Of a DNA stretch of 64,000 bases, positions 17,830 through 27,562 are shown piece by piece. Each line of letters begins with the position of its first letter. Position 1 is the first letter of the stretch. A program made the translations under genes and the position numbers. Source of the DNA: Rhodospirillaceae bacterium (GTDB lineage Bacteria; Pseudomonadota; Alphaproteobacteria; Dongiales; Dongiaceae); contig JADJQM010000001.1 of NCBI GenBank assembly GCA_016712715.1, positions 558,001 to 622,000 on the forward strand, read 5' to 3'. The notes beneath the pieces were generated by a model. That model was not told where the DNA came from. It saw only the letters and a program-made list of their open reading frames with translations, and made no database searches.

Positions 17830-18747
17830 TTAAACTGCCTTTGCGGCCAGATGACGCACTTTCTGTCCTGCCTTTCGCTGATTCCAGAGTCGGTCGGCCG
17901 CAAACTTCAGTGGAATAAGGGCGCCACTCGCCAGCAAGATCCACCAGGCGGGACGAATGTGACGCCAGTCAAAAGTTGCCTTCCAGATGCGCTCGCCGCC
18001 GATGCTCGTTGCAAACTCATACCAGGCTGCTTCGCCCAGCAAGGTCAGCCCAGCCGAAGCGACGGCGAGGCCGCCCAATTGCCAGAGCGACAAGGCGCGT
18101 TCGCTGTTCCAACGATAGGCCAAGCGGTAGAGCATCAGCCAAAGGAACAGGCCGCTCATCAGGACCGGTTCACTGACATTGATTTTCGATTGCATGAAGA
18201 AGTGCGCTAGACCCAGCATCGTCAGCGGATAAACAAGGTAGTGCAGGCGCTGCCATTTCTTGCCACCCAAGCGCCGCATCGCGCTGTCGGTTGAGGTCAG
18301 CGACAGGACGAGGAGTCCCAGCAGCGCCACGAAACCAATGGTGAGGTAAATGCGGAGCAGGATTTCGCTCGCAACGAAGACCAGGCGATAGTTCTGCTGC
18401 ACGATGTAGAGAATAAAATGAATGGCCACATAGGCGAAAGCGGCGACGCCGATCATGCGCCGAAGCATCACCAGGCGCGGCCAGCTGCCGATACGGCGCA
18501 AGGGTGTGATGGAGAGCGTGATGAGCAGAAAGCGGATCGACCACAGGCCGATGAGATGCAGGGCCGCCGTTACCGGTATGGCATTGGTACCGCCGACGAC
18601 ATTGCCAAGGGGACTGGGTGCGGGCGACAGGTTTGGCTGACCGAAAGCCCAGGTAAACGCCGCCCAGACACCCGGCAGCAGGATGCCGATGAAGACGCTC
18701 ATCTTCAGCCAGGAAAGTTGGCCGGAACGGTCGAGCCATGGATACAA
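17830..18747 (-). CDS. msrQ: MsrQ/YedZ-like haem-binding membrane protein
   Basis: A 305-residue ferric-reductase-like membrane protein with about eight predicted helices. I place the start at TTG 18747. AAGGGAG lies 8 bases upstream, and the protein then begins YPWLDRSGQLSWLK as MsrQ proteins do, while the first ATG (18702) would cut into this segment. Conserved His residues sit in AALHLIGLWSIRFL, VAIHFILYIV, LHYLVYPL and GLAHFFM. MsrQ passes electrons to the periplasmic methionine sulfoxide reductase MsrP. No msrP is adjacent, and the C-terminus is longer than E. coli MsrQ by two helices, so the partner may differ. Confidence 0.75.
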   Translation of the reverse strand: MYPWLDRSGQLSWLKMSVFIGILLPGVWAAFTWAFGQPNLSPAPSPLGNVVGGTNAIPVTAALHLIGLWSIRFLLITLSITPLRRIGSWPRLVMLRRMIGVAAFAYVAIHFILYIVQQNYRLVFVASEILLRIYLTIGFVALLGLLVLSLTSTDSAMRRLGGKKWQRLHYLVYPLTMLGLAHFFMQSKINVSEPVLMSGLFLWLMLYRLAYRWNSERALSLWQLGGLAVASAGLTLLGEAAWYEFATSIGGERIWKATFDWRHIRPAWWILLASGALIPLKFAADRLWNQRKAGQKVRHLAAKAV

Positions 18748-18981
18748 GATCTGCTCCCTTGCCGCCGCGCGGGCCGGCTTCGTTGCGAATAGTCTATGCC
18801 ACCCATTCGCGGACGCGTCAGTCAGTGTTACGTGTCTCGGGTGCCGCCGGGCGTGCGGTGGTCGCCAAATCTTCCGGCCAAGCTGGGAAAACAGCAAAAT
18901 ATTCCAATAGAACAGTCGGTTGACAAGAAATCTGGGGCGGCGCACAACAATTGCCCCAACGATCACCTAGCGCAGTCCAGC

Positions 18982-20147
18982 ATGAATCCGATATTCGCCC
19001 AGACCGCCACCAGCGTTTTTGAGACCATGTCTCGCCTGGCGCGGCAGCATGACGCCGTCAATCTGGGCCAGGGGTTTCCCGACGATCCGGGGCCGCAGGA
19101 TGTCCGGCAGAAGGCGGCAGACGCGGTGATGACCGGCTGGAATCAGTACCCGCCAATGATGGGCATTCCCGAATTGCGCCAGTCGATTGCACGGCACTAC
19201 AAGCGCTTCCACCAATTGGACCTCGATTGGGAAAACGAGGTGATGGTGACCTCGGGCGCCACCGAGGCCCTGGCCGGCGCCCTCCTGGCCCTCATCGAAC
19301 CCGGCGACGAGGTTGTGCTGTTCCAGCCGATGTACGACGCCTATCTGCCGCTGGTGAAACGTGCCGGTGGGATCCCCCGCTTCGTCACCCTGCGGCCACC
19401 ACATTGGCGGATCGACGAGGACCAACTGCGTTCGGTTTTCAACAAGAAGACACGCGTGGTGCTGCTTAACAATCCCCTGAACCCGACGGGCTCCGTCTTC
19501 CTGCGCGAAGATCTCGACCTGCTGGCGCGCTATGTCGTCGCCCATGACAGTATCGTCGTCTGCGACGAGGTGGAGCATGTGCTGTTCGACAATGTCGAAC
19601 ATTCGCCCCTGCTCACCTGCCGAGCCTGCGCGACCGCGTCGTCAAGATCGGGTCGGCCGGCAAGATCTTTTCGCTGACCGGCTGGAAAGTAGGGTTTGTC
19701 TGCGCAGCGCCGGCGATCCTCCGGGTGCTGGCGAAGGCGCACCAGTACATCACTTTCACGACGCCGCCCAACCTGCAGGCGGCGGTGGCCTATGGCCTCG
19801 ACAAGGAGGATTCCTATTTCATGGGGTCGCGGCGCGACTTCCAGGCGGCACGGGATCGATTTGCCGGCGGCCTGGAACGACTGGGATTGTCGGTGCTGCC
19901 CTCCTCGGCCACCTATTTCCTCAATGTCGATCTCACCAAGGGGCGCTTCAAGGGCATGACCGACAATGCCTTCAGCACGAGGCTGGTTGTCCGCTTTGGC
20001 CCCTGGAAGCTGGCGCAACTCGGGCGCCGGCCACAGGACCCGATGACGCTCACCGGCCATGTGTTTGTGGATCGCACCGAGGCCGAATGGGTCGTCTTCA
20101 AACTGCGCTGGCAGCGCCTCACGGGCCAGGAACTCCCCCTGGAATGA
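18982..20147 (+). CDS. Class I/II aminotransferase (methionine/kynurenine aminotransferase-like), frameshifted
   Basis: Two frames join to a 388-residue PLP aminotransferase. The first (18982 to about 19615) has NLGQGFPDDPGPQDV, NQYPPMMGIPELRQSIA, TSGATEALAGALLAL and LNNPLNPTGSVF. The second (about 19615-20147) has the PLP-lysine motif GSAGKIFSLTGWK and the C-terminal domain. The break is explained by one missing C in an ACC run at 19615-19618, which restores TLPSLRDRVV. ATG 18982 matches the family N-terminus. It is 7 bases upstream of the dimethylformamidase-like gene, so the two are probably co-transcribed. The substrate is unknown. Confidence 0.82.
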
Positions 20148-20154
20148 TCGCAAC

Positions 20155-22374
20155 ATGTTGAAGATTGTCGGTTATACGGATCGCCCTTCGGTGCGGCCCG
20201 GCGAAAGGCTCGACTTCAAGGTGTCGTGCGAAGGTGGCGCCACGTCCTTCGATGCGCGCATCGTGCGCCTCATCTGCGGTGATGACGGCCCGATCAGCCC
20301 CGGTTACAAGACTTCACCGGTAGAGGCGAAGGTCAATGCCACCTATCCGGGGCGTCAGCAGAAGATCGATCTCGGCTCCTATCTGATGACCACCAAGCCA
20401 GTCACCTTGCTGGCTTCCGCCGGCTTTACCCTGGCGGCCATCGTGCAAGGGCATTGGGTCGACAAGGAAGCGCCACAGACAGTGCTGGCCTGCCATGACC
20501 TGAGCAACGCCGGTTCCTCGCGCGGCGTGGCATTGGGTCTCGATCGTCAGGGGGCCGGCGCGGTCACCGTGGGCGATGGGCGCGGGCAGATCACGCTCGG
20601 CACCGGCAAACCCCTATTGCCGAAACGCTGGTACCTGCTGGCGGCGAGCTATGATGCCGCCGACCGGCGCCTGATCGTCATCCAGCGTCCGCTCGACCGG
20701 CAATTCGGAGAACCGGAGATCAGCGACGGATCCGCCGTGATCCCGTTCAATCTCCCCGACATGACGGCCGCCACGGTGACGATCGGCGCCGGCCTGCAGC
20801 CGGGCCTTCACGACCGCCGCCAGTCGCAGCATCATTTCGATGGCAAGATCGAAGCCCCCGCGATCTATACCGGCTATCTCGATCCGGCGAAGATCACGCA
20901 TCCAAGCTGGGCGCCCAGCCCCTGTATCGCGCGCTGGGATTTCAGCCGCGACATGGCATCGAAGAGCGTCAAGGACCAGAGCGGCAACGGGTTCGACGGG
21001 ATACTCGTCAATCTGCCGCATCGCGCAGTCACCGCTTCCAACTGGCATAGCGAGACGACCAACTGGCGCGAGCGGCCGGAGCTTTACGGCGCCATCCATT
21101 TCCATTGCGACGATCTCTATGACATGGGCTGGGCCACGGATTTCACCTGGGACCTGCCGAATGATCTTGCCAGTGGGATCTATGCCTGCGAGCTCACCAC
21201 GCGGGACGGCGGCGAGGATATTCTGCCTTTCTTCGTGCTGCCGCCCAAAGGCAAGGTCACGGCCTCGGTCGCCTTGCTGGCCTCGACCTACACATATCTC
21301 GCTTATGCCAATTCGCATCACGGGTATGAGGATGCGCTGTCCGAGGTCTGTTACGGCGCCCTTCTCGAATTGGGACCGACCGAACAGTTTCTGAAAGAAC
21401 GACGCGATTTCGGCGTTTCGCTGTATGACCGGCATCGCGATGGGTCGGGCAGCTGCTATTCGTCCTGGCTGCGGCCGATCCTCAACACAAGGCCCAAGCG
21501 TGCGATCTGGAATTTCAACGCCGATCTCCATATTACCGACTGGCTGCATGCGATCGGCCAGCCTTATGACATCATCACCGACGACCGCATCCACGTGGAA
21601 GGCGTCGATCTCCTCAAGAACTATCGCTGCGTCATTGCCGGGACCCATCCCGAGTATCACAGCACGCAGATGCTGGATGCGTTCGAGCGCTATCAGAAGG
21701 ATGGCGGCCGGCTGATGTATCTGGGTGGCAATGGCTTCTACTGGCGCATCGCCACCAATCCGGAATGGCCGGCGGCGATCGAGTTGCGCCGGGGCGAAGC
21801 CGGCACACGTTGTTATGAACTGCCGCCGGGCGAACGCTATCATGCCTTCACCGGCGAGTTCGGTGGCCTGTGGCGCAGTCAGGGTCGCGCGCCGCAGAAG
21901 ATGTTCGGCGTCGGTTTCGTGACTGAAGGGTTTGACGCCAGTTCCTACTACCTGCGCCTCGCTGACAGTTTCGACCCGCGCGCGGCCTTCATCTTCGAGG
22001 GCATCGGACCGCAGGATCGGATTGGCGATTTCGGCATCCTGGGCGGTGCAGCAGGGTTGGAACTCGATGCCAGTGACCCGGAGCTCGGAACCCCCGCTCA
22101 CGCTCTGATCCTGGCAGCGTCGGTCGAGCACTCGAACGTCTATCTGCTGACGCCGGAGGAAATGCTGGCCGGCTTCCCGGGGCTGGATGCGATCGAGAAC
22201 TCAAAATGCCGCGCCGAGTTGGTCTTCTTCGAGACGCCGTCCGGGGGCGCGGTCTTTTCGACCGGTTCAATCGGCTGGTCGAGTTCGCTGGCCCACAACA
22301 ATTATGACAATAACGTGTCGCGCCTGACACTTAACGTCCTCCGCCGGTTCCTGGATCCGGAGACTTTCGCCTAG
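20155..22374 (+). CDS. N,N-dimethylformamidase large (beta) subunit homologue
   Basis: 739 residues from ATG 20155. It has an N-terminal beta-rich region with a LamG/concanavalin-like section (about residues 80-300), then the catalytic domain of the DMFase large subunit. LYDRHRDGSG (Tyr424) and GTHPEYH (His498, Glu500) fall where the Tyr, His and Glu ligands of the mononuclear iron are expected in the Paracoccus enzyme; this mapping is from memory. DMFase hydrolyses dimethylformamide to dimethylamine and formate. No small (alpha) subunit gene is visible next to it, so the natural substrate is open. Probably an amide hydrolase acting with the upstream aminotransferase. Confidence 0.82.
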   Translation: MLKIVGYTDRPSVRPGERLDFKVSCEGGATSFDARIVRLICGDDGPISPGYKTSPVEAKVNATYPGRQQKIDLGSYLMTTKPVTLLASAGFTLAAIVQGHWVDKEAPQTVLACHDLSNAGSSRGVALGLDRQGAGAVTVGDGRGQITLGTGKPLLPKRWYLLAASYDAADRRLIVIQRPLDRQFGEPEISDGSAVIPFNLPDMTAATVTIGAGLQPGLHDRRQSQHHFDGKIEAPAIYTGYLDPAKITHPSWAPSPCIARWDFSRDMASKSVKDQSGNGFDGILVNLPHRAVTASNWHSETTNWRERPELYGAIHFHCDDLYDMGWATDFTWDLPNDLASGIYACELTTRDGGEDILPFFVLPPKGKVTASVALLASTYTYLAYANSHHGYEDALSEVCYGALLELGPTEQFLKERRDFGVSLYDRHRDGSGSCYSSWLRPILNTRPKRAIWNFNADLHITDWLHAIGQPYDIITDDRIHVEGVDLLKNYRCVIAGTHPEYHSTQMLDAFERYQKDGGRLMYLGGNGFYWRIATNPEWPAAIELRRGEAGTRCYELPPGERYHAFTGEFGGLWRSQGRAPQKMFGVGFVTEGFDASSYYLRLADSFDPRAAFIFEGIGPQDRIGDFGILGGAAGLELDASDPELGTPAHALILAASVEHSNVYLLTPEEMLAGFPGLDAIENSKCRAELVFFETPSGGAVFSTGSIGWSSSLAHNNYDNNVSRLTLNVLRRFLDPETFA

Positions 22375-22416
22375 ACTGCGCTTGTCAGCAGCCCTTCCCG
22401 CTGGGACAATGGTGGC

Positions 22417-23064
22417 ATGCTGCTGGAGATCTTCGCCGATACCGTCTGCCCCTGGTGCTATATCGGAAAGCGCCGGCTGATGCGTGCCTTGGCTAACCGG
22501 CCGCAGCCGGGTCTTGTGATCCGCTGGCGCGCCTTCCAGCTCAATCCCGGCATGCCGATGGCCGGCATCGACCGCGCCCAGTACATGACGGCGAAGTTCG
22601 GCAGCCTGGAGCGGGCGCAGCGCGTGTTCGACAGCGTGGCCAGGGTCGGGCGCAATGAGGGGATCAACTTCTATTTCGATCATATCCAGCGCACACCCAA
22701 CACACTGCGCTCACACCGCCTGTTGCAGGCGGCAGCGAAGATCGGCCGAGAGGGCCTCCTACTGGACCGACTATATGCCGCCTATTTCACCGAGGGCGTC
22801 GATATCGGCGATCCGGAGATGTTGATCGCGATGGCCGAGAAGATCGGCCTCCCCGCCGAAACGGCAAGGGCGGCGGTCGAGGGTATTCCGGAAATCGATA
22901 TGGCACTCGCTGAAGATTTCCAGTCGCGGCGCTTAGGGATCACCGGGGTGCCCTACTTCATCTTCAACGGCCGGTTCGGCCTCTCGGGGGCGCAGGAACC
23001 GGAAGTTCTCTATTCCATGTTCGACCTTGCCAGAGAGGACGACAAGGAGCGGGTTGCGTCGTGA
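22417..23064 (+). CDS. DsbA family oxidoreductase (FrnE-like)
   Basis: 215 residues, thioredoxin fold with a DsbA-type helical insertion. The redox motif CPWC lies at about residues 12-15 (FADTVCPWCYIGKRRL), and the cis-Pro segment is ITGVPYFIFNG near residue 185. There is no signal peptide, so it is cytoplasmic, like FrnE and the HCCA-isomerase relatives. It follows the DMFase-like gene by 42 bases and could be in the same transcript. The substrate is unknown. Confidence 0.88.
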   Translation: MLLEIFADTVCPWCYIGKRRLMRALANRPQPGLVIRWRAFQLNPGMPMAGIDRAQYMTAKFGSLERAQRVFDSVARVGRNEGINFYFDHIQRTPNTLRSHRLLQAAAKIGREGLLLDRLYAAYFTEGVDIGDPEMLIAMAEKIGLPAETARAAVEGIPEIDMALAEDFQSRRLGITGVPYFIFNGRFGLSGAQEPEVLYSMFDLAREDDKERVAS

Positions 23065-23082
23065 GTTACGTTAATACGAACA

Positions 23083-23700
23083 ATGGCTGATGACGACCAA
23101 TCCCGGATTTTAGCAAGAATGCGAGAAGCTCGAAGTAAAGCGCGAGGTTATGCTGACTTCTTTCAGTGGCCCAACCGCGATATAGAAGAACTTGGCGTTC
23201 TACAAGAGTTGGCAAAAACGCTTGAGAGTGTAGGAAGCAATTTCTTGTCCGGGCTGCGAAGCCGTGGCCGAGGGTTTGACCCGCCAGACTGCGAAGCCAC
23301 AGACACGAGCGGAAGACGAGTAGCGGTAGAACTGACCGAACTGGTCGATCAAGCGGCTCTTGAAGCGACAGTGGCCAATCGTCGTAACGACCGCGAGGGC
23401 CAGCTTGACGCACCCTACTTCTGGGCAGAGTGGGACATCGGTAAATTTGAACGCGAAGTCGGCAAACGGTTAATCGGCAAGCACAACCGATTTGACCAAC
23501 TTCAGGACGGCCCGTATCCAGGAGGATATGTGGTCGTTTTATACACGGACGAGCCTGCGCTTTCGAGGATTTTGGTCAAGGGCTATGCTGCCCAGGTCAA
23601 TTTCGCCGGCGTCAGCTCGATCTCCCGAGCTTTCATAGTATTGTCCTATGACTCTGATATAGAAATGTATCCCGCTATCGAATTGGCAATCGTGAGATAA
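23083..23700 (+). CDS. Hypothetical protein, possibly nuclease-like
   Basis: 205 residues I do not recognise. The base composition is visibly lower in GC than its neighbours, and rare-looking codons (tta, aga, ata) are frequent. There is no signal peptide or membrane helix. A segment FDPPDCEATDTSGRRVAVELTEL (about residues 65-87) resembles the D...E-x-E pattern of PD-(D/E)XK nucleases, but that is weak. The gene lies between the DsbA-like gene and mfd, 18 bases after the former. Composition suggests recent acquisition. Confidence 0.6.
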   Translation: MADDDQSRILARMREARSKARGYADFFQWPNRDIEELGVLQELAKTLESVGSNFLSGLRSRGRGFDPPDCEATDTSGRRVAVELTELVDQAALEATVANRRNDREGQLDAPYFWAEWDIGKFEREVGKRLIGKHNRFDQLQDGPYPGGYVVVLYTDEPALSRILVKGYAAQVNFAGVSSISRAFIVLSYDSDIEMYPAIELAIVR

Positions 23701-23714
23701 ATTATCTGATCCAA

Positions 23715-26700
23715 TCAGGCCGCCATGTCAGCTAGCTTGTCCATCAACTTCCGAACACCACTCACCCGTGCATCGGCATCGAGCCAATCCTGGCGGTAGA
23801 CCAGTTTCTGGTCGGGGCGCACCGACATGATGTCGGAGCGTTTTGAGATGTAGTCGATGAGCCGGTCGGGTTTGGCGTAGCGGTTATTGCGGAATGAGAG
23901 CACCGCACCCTTCGGCCCCGCCTCGATGCGCTCGATACCGGCGCTGCGGCAGAGGCGCTTCACGGCCACGATCTTCAACAGATTTTCCACTTCGTTCGGC
24001 AGCGGACCGAAGCGGTCGATCATCTCAGCGGCGAAGGCTTCGGCTTCCTGGTCGTTTTCCAGGGTGGCGATGCGACGATATAGGCCGAGGCGCACCGAGA
24101 GGTCAGTGACATAGGCTTCCGGGATGAGGACCGACGTGCCGAGATTGATCTGCGGCGCCCATTCCTGCTTCTGCTGGGCGCGGAGATCGCCGCGGGCCTC
24201 GGCGACAGCGTCTTCCAGTAGCTGCTGGTACAGCTCGACGCCCACTTCGCGCACCTGGCCCGATTGTTCTTCGCCCAGCAGATTGCCAGCGCCGCGAATG
24301 TCGAGGTCGTGGCTGGCCAGGGTGAACCCAGCGCCCAACTGATCGAGCGTCTGCATGACGTCGAGGCGCTTCTGCGCCGTCTCGGTCAGGGTCTTGTTCG
24401 GTACCGTGGTGAGGTAGCAATAGCCACGGAGTTTGGAACGGCCGATGCGGCCCCGCAACTGGTAGAGCTGCGACAACCCCAGGATATCGGCGCGGTGGAT
24501 GATCATCGTGTTGGCACTGGGAATATCCAGGCCGGATTCGATGATGTTGGTGGCGAGCAGCATGTCGTAGCTGCGGTCATAGAATGCCGTCATCGCCTTT
24601 TCGAGTGCCGTTGCCGACATCTGGCCATGGGCTGTGACGATCTTCACCTCCGGCACCAGCCTGCGCACGCGCTCGGCCACGGTTTCGAGATCCTCGATGC
24701 GCGGGCAGACATAGAAGATCTGGCCACCGCGGAACTGCTCGCGCAGGATCGCCTCGCGCACGACCACAGGATCGAAAGGCAGCACGAAGGTGCGCACTGC
24801 CAGACGATCGACCGGCGGGGTCGTGATGAGGCTCATCTCGCGGATGCCGGTCAGCGCCAGTTGCAGGGTACGCGGGATCGGGGTCGCGGTCAGGGTCAGT
24901 ACATGGATGTCGCCGCGAAGTTCCTTGAGGCGCTCCTTCTGGCTGACGCCAAAGTGCTGTTCCTCGTCGACGATGAGGAGGCCGAGATCAGCAAACTCGA
25001 CGGATTTTGCCAGCAATGAGTGAGTACCGATGACGATTTCGACACGGCCGTCCTTGAGATCGGCCTTGGTCTCCTTGGTTTCCTTGGCGCCGACCAGCCG
25101 TGACAGCTGGCGCACCCGCACCGGGAAGCCACGGAAGCGTTCGCTGAAGGTCTTGAAATGCTGGCGGCAGAGCAAGGTCGTGGGCGTCACGACCGCGACC
25201 TGCTTCCCGCTCATGGCCGCGACGAAGGCCGCGCGCAAAGCGACCTCCGTCTTGCCGAAGCCCACGTCGCCGCAGACCAGCCGCTCCATCGGTTTGCCGG
25301 CGGCAAGGTCGGTCAGCACATCGTCGATGGCGCGCTGCTGATCTTCGGTCTCGGCATAGGCGAAACGGGCACAGAATTCGTCGAACAGGCCGGCAGGCGC
25401 TGCCAATGGATCGCTCTCGCGGATGGCGCGCTGCGCTGCGACCTTCAGCAGATGCTGGGCGATATCCTTGATACGCTGCTTGACCCGCGCCTTGCGCGCC
25501 TGCCAGGCGGCGCCGCCCAGTTTGTCGAGTTCAACATGGGCGTCCTCGCCGCCATAGCGGGTGAGCACCTCGATATTCTCGACGGGAACATAGAGCTTGT
25601 CATTACCGGCATAGGTAAGGCGCAGGCAGTCATGTGGCGCGCCGCCGACATCCAGGGTCTCAAGGCCCTCATAGCGGCCGACACCGTGATCGACATGGAC
25701 GATGAAGTCGCCGGCGCTGAAATTGGCGAGCTCGGCCAGAAAAGTTTCGGTCTTGCGCTTGCGGGTGACCGTGCGCGTGAGGCGATCGCCCAGGATATCC
25801 TGTTCGGTAACGACTAGCAGGCCCTCTGCGGTGTAACCCTGGTCCAGCCCCAGGACAGCACGGCCCAGCGTGTCGCGCGGATAGGCCATAAATTCGGCAA
25901 GACTGTCGACAGCGACCTGCTTATGCAGCCCGTGTTCATTCAGAAGATGGCCGATGCGCTCGACCGCGCCCTGGCTGAAGGCCGTGAGCAGCACACGCTT
26001 GCCGGCCTGCTGCTCGGCGCGGATGGCCTTGGCCGCCGCATCATAGACATTGATGTCCGGGTTGGTGCGGGCTTCGGCGAAGCTGAGGCCGGGCGCTCCC
26101 GTCGCGCGCAGATTGGTTTCGCTGCCGGTGCCGAAATGGTGGAAGGCGAAGATCGTGTGGCGACGGGCAAAGTTCTTCCAATCCGCATCGGTAAGATAGA
26201 GTTGGTCCGGCGGTAGCGGCTTGTAGGCGGTGCCGCCGGATTCCCGCTCGGCCCGCTGCAGGTCCCGGCGCGCGGCGTAGAAATCGGCGATCGTGTCGAG
26301 GCGTGCGCGCTTGGCGTCATCCGCCTGATGGTCGAGGGTGATGACCGCCTGCGGCAGATAGCTGTCGAGGGCCACCAACGGCGCCCCGAACAGCGGCAGC
26401 CAATGTTCCATACCGGGATAGTGTCGGCCGGCGCTGATAGCCTCGTAAAGTGGATCGTCGGAGCCGCTGGCGCCGAATGTCTCCCGGTATCCGGTGCGAA
26501 AGGCCTCGATTGCCGCCGGAGTCAGCGTGATTTCGTTGACCGGCTTGATCTCAAAGCGTTCGAGCTTCTCCTGGCTGCGCTGTGTAAGGGGGTCGAACTG
26601 CCGGATATCCTCGATTTCGTCGCCGAAGAAATCGACACGCAACGGCTGCGGCGTTCCCGGCGGATAGAGATCGACAATGCCGCCGCGCAGGGCGAATTCG

Positions 26701-27206
26701 CCTGATTCGGTGACGGTCGCATTGCGCAAATATCCGTTGCCAAGCAGGTAGGTCACGAGCGCGTCCTGCCCCAGGGCCTTGCCACGCACAAGATCGAAAC
26801 CGGCATTCTTGAAGGCAGCCGCCGCAGGTACCTTTTGCAGCAGGGCTGCGACCGTCGTGACGACAATGGGCAAGGGCTGTCCGGTTGCACCGGCAGCAGC
26901 CAGCGTAGACAGGGTCTCGATACGCGCCGCCAGAATGTCTCGGTGCGGGGAGGAACGGTCATAGGGCAGGCAGTCCCAGGCCGGGAAGGCCAGGACCTCA
27001 AGCTCCGGCGCCACGAAGCGCAGGGCGTCGATCATCCGGCTCATGCGGAGATCGTCGCGCGCCACATGCAGCAGGCCGTTAAGCGAACGCGTCCGGGCAA
27101 TGCCGGCGACCAGTTGGGCGTCGTGACCGTCGGGAACGCCGGCAACGTCCTGCCGACCGGCCGCGGCGGCATCCGCCGGGACGTCGAATGGCAATGGCTG
27201 GCGCAT
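23715..27206 (-). CDS. mfd: Transcription-repair coupling factor
   Basis: 1163 residues, full length for Mfd. In order: a UvrB-like N-terminal region (MIDALRFVAPELEVLAFPAWDCLPYD), the CarD-like RNA-polymerase-interaction domain (SAGDFIVHVDHGVGRYEGLE), the RecG-like helicase with Walker A CGDVGFGKTE and DEEQ box (VDEEQHFGV), TATPIPRTL, the second helicase lobe (ATNIIESGLDIP, QLRGRIGRS) and the C-terminal TRCF domain. It displaces stalled RNA polymerase and recruits UvrA. Its start codon overlaps the sdhE stop by one base. Confidence 0.97.
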   Translation of the reverse strand: MRQPLPFDVPADAAAAGRQDVAGVPDGHDAQLVAGIARTRSLNGLLHVARDDLRMSRMIDALRFVAPELEVLAFPAWDCLPYDRSSPHRDILAARIETLSTLAAAGATGQPLPIVVTTVAALLQKVPAAAAFKNAGFDLVRGKALGQDALVTYLLGNGYLRNATVTESGEFALRGGIVDLYPPGTPQPLRVDFFGDEIEDIRQFDPLTQRSQEKLERFEIKPVNEITLTPAAIEAFRTGYRETFGASGSDDPLYEAISAGRHYPGMEHWLPLFGAPLVALDSYLPQAVITLDHQADDAKRARLDTIADFYAARRDLQRAERESGGTAYKPLPPDQLYLTDADWKNFARRHTIFAFHHFGTGSETNLRATGAPGLSFAEARTNPDINVYDAAAKAIRAEQQAGKRVLLTAFSQGAVERIGHLLNEHGLHKQVAVDSLAEFMAYPRDTLGRAVLGLDQGYTAEGLLVVTEQDILGDRLTRTVTRKRKTETFLAELANFSAGDFIVHVDHGVGRYEGLETLDVGGAPHDCLRLTYAGNDKLYVPVENIEVLTRYGGEDAHVELDKLGGAAWQARKARVKQRIKDIAQHLLKVAAQRAIRESDPLAAPAGLFDEFCARFAYAETEDQQRAIDDVLTDLAAGKPMERLVCGDVGFGKTEVALRAAFVAAMSGKQVAVVTPTTLLCRQHFKTFSERFRGFPVRVRQLSRLVGAKETKETKADLKDGRVEIVIGTHSLLAKSVEFADLGLLIVDEEQHFGVSQKERLKELRGDIHVLTLTATPIPRTLQLALTGIREMSLITTPPVDRLAVRTFVLPFDPVVVREAILREQFRGGQIFYVCPRIEDLETVAERVRRLVPEVKIVTAHGQMSATALEKAMTAFYDRSYDMLLATNIIESGLDIPSANTMIIHRADILGLSQLYQLRGRIGRSKLRGYCYLTTVPNKTLTETAQKRLDVMQTLDQLGAGFTLASHDLDIRGAGNLLGEEQSGQVREVGVELYQQLLEDAVAEARGDLRAQQKQEWAPQINLGTSVLIPEAYVTDLSVRLGLYRRIATLENDQEAEAFAAEMIDRFGPLPNEVENLLKIVAVKRLCRSAGIERIEAGPKGAVLSFRNNRYAKPDRLIDYISKRSDIMSVRPDQKLVYRQDWLDADARVSGVRKLMDKLADMAA

Positions 27207-27487
27207 CAGGATTCCCCGAACCCCGAGAGCCGTTGGCGGCCGAATGCGACCAGACGGTCGGTCACCGGGCTCCGCAGCCGTTCGGGCAGGGTTTCGCGGC
27301 CGGACAGCCAGTCATAGATATCTGGATCGATTTCGCTCAAGAAGGCACTCAAATTCCGTAATTCGTCAGCGTTCATGGTGGGGAGATTGGCCTCGGCAAA
27401 CGGCCCCAGAACCAGGTCAAGTTCCTTGGTCCCGCGATGGCGGCACTGGAACATCAGCCTTTTGCGCTGCCGCTCCACGTCATCCAT
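27206..27487 (-). CDS. sdhE: FAD assembly factor SdhE
   Basis: 93 residues, the usual length. It starts MDDVERQRKRLMFQCRHRGTKE, which contains the RGxxE-type motif (R18-G19-T-K-E22) needed for FAD attachment to SdhA. DPDIYDWLSGRETLP follows. It promotes covalent flavinylation of succinate dehydrogenase. The longer frame upstream of 27487 is antisense to recG and is not used. It is divergent from recG and coupled to mfd, a standard alphaproteobacterial block. Confidence 0.93.
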   Translation of the reverse strand: MDDVERQRKRLMFQCRHRGTKELDLVLGPFAEANLPTMNADELRNLSAFLSEIDPDIYDWLSGRETLPERLRSPVTDRLVAFGRQRLSGFGES

Positions 27488-27562
27488 GCCGATACCCTTC
27501 CCTCTTTTACGTTTGGCGCATAGAGTCCCCCCGTTTCCAGCAGCAGCCGGACCCGGAATCCC

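Noticed and set aside
20614..22131. 505-residue minus-strand frame
   Set aside because: Antisense to the dimethylformamidase-like gene; composition-driven open frame only.
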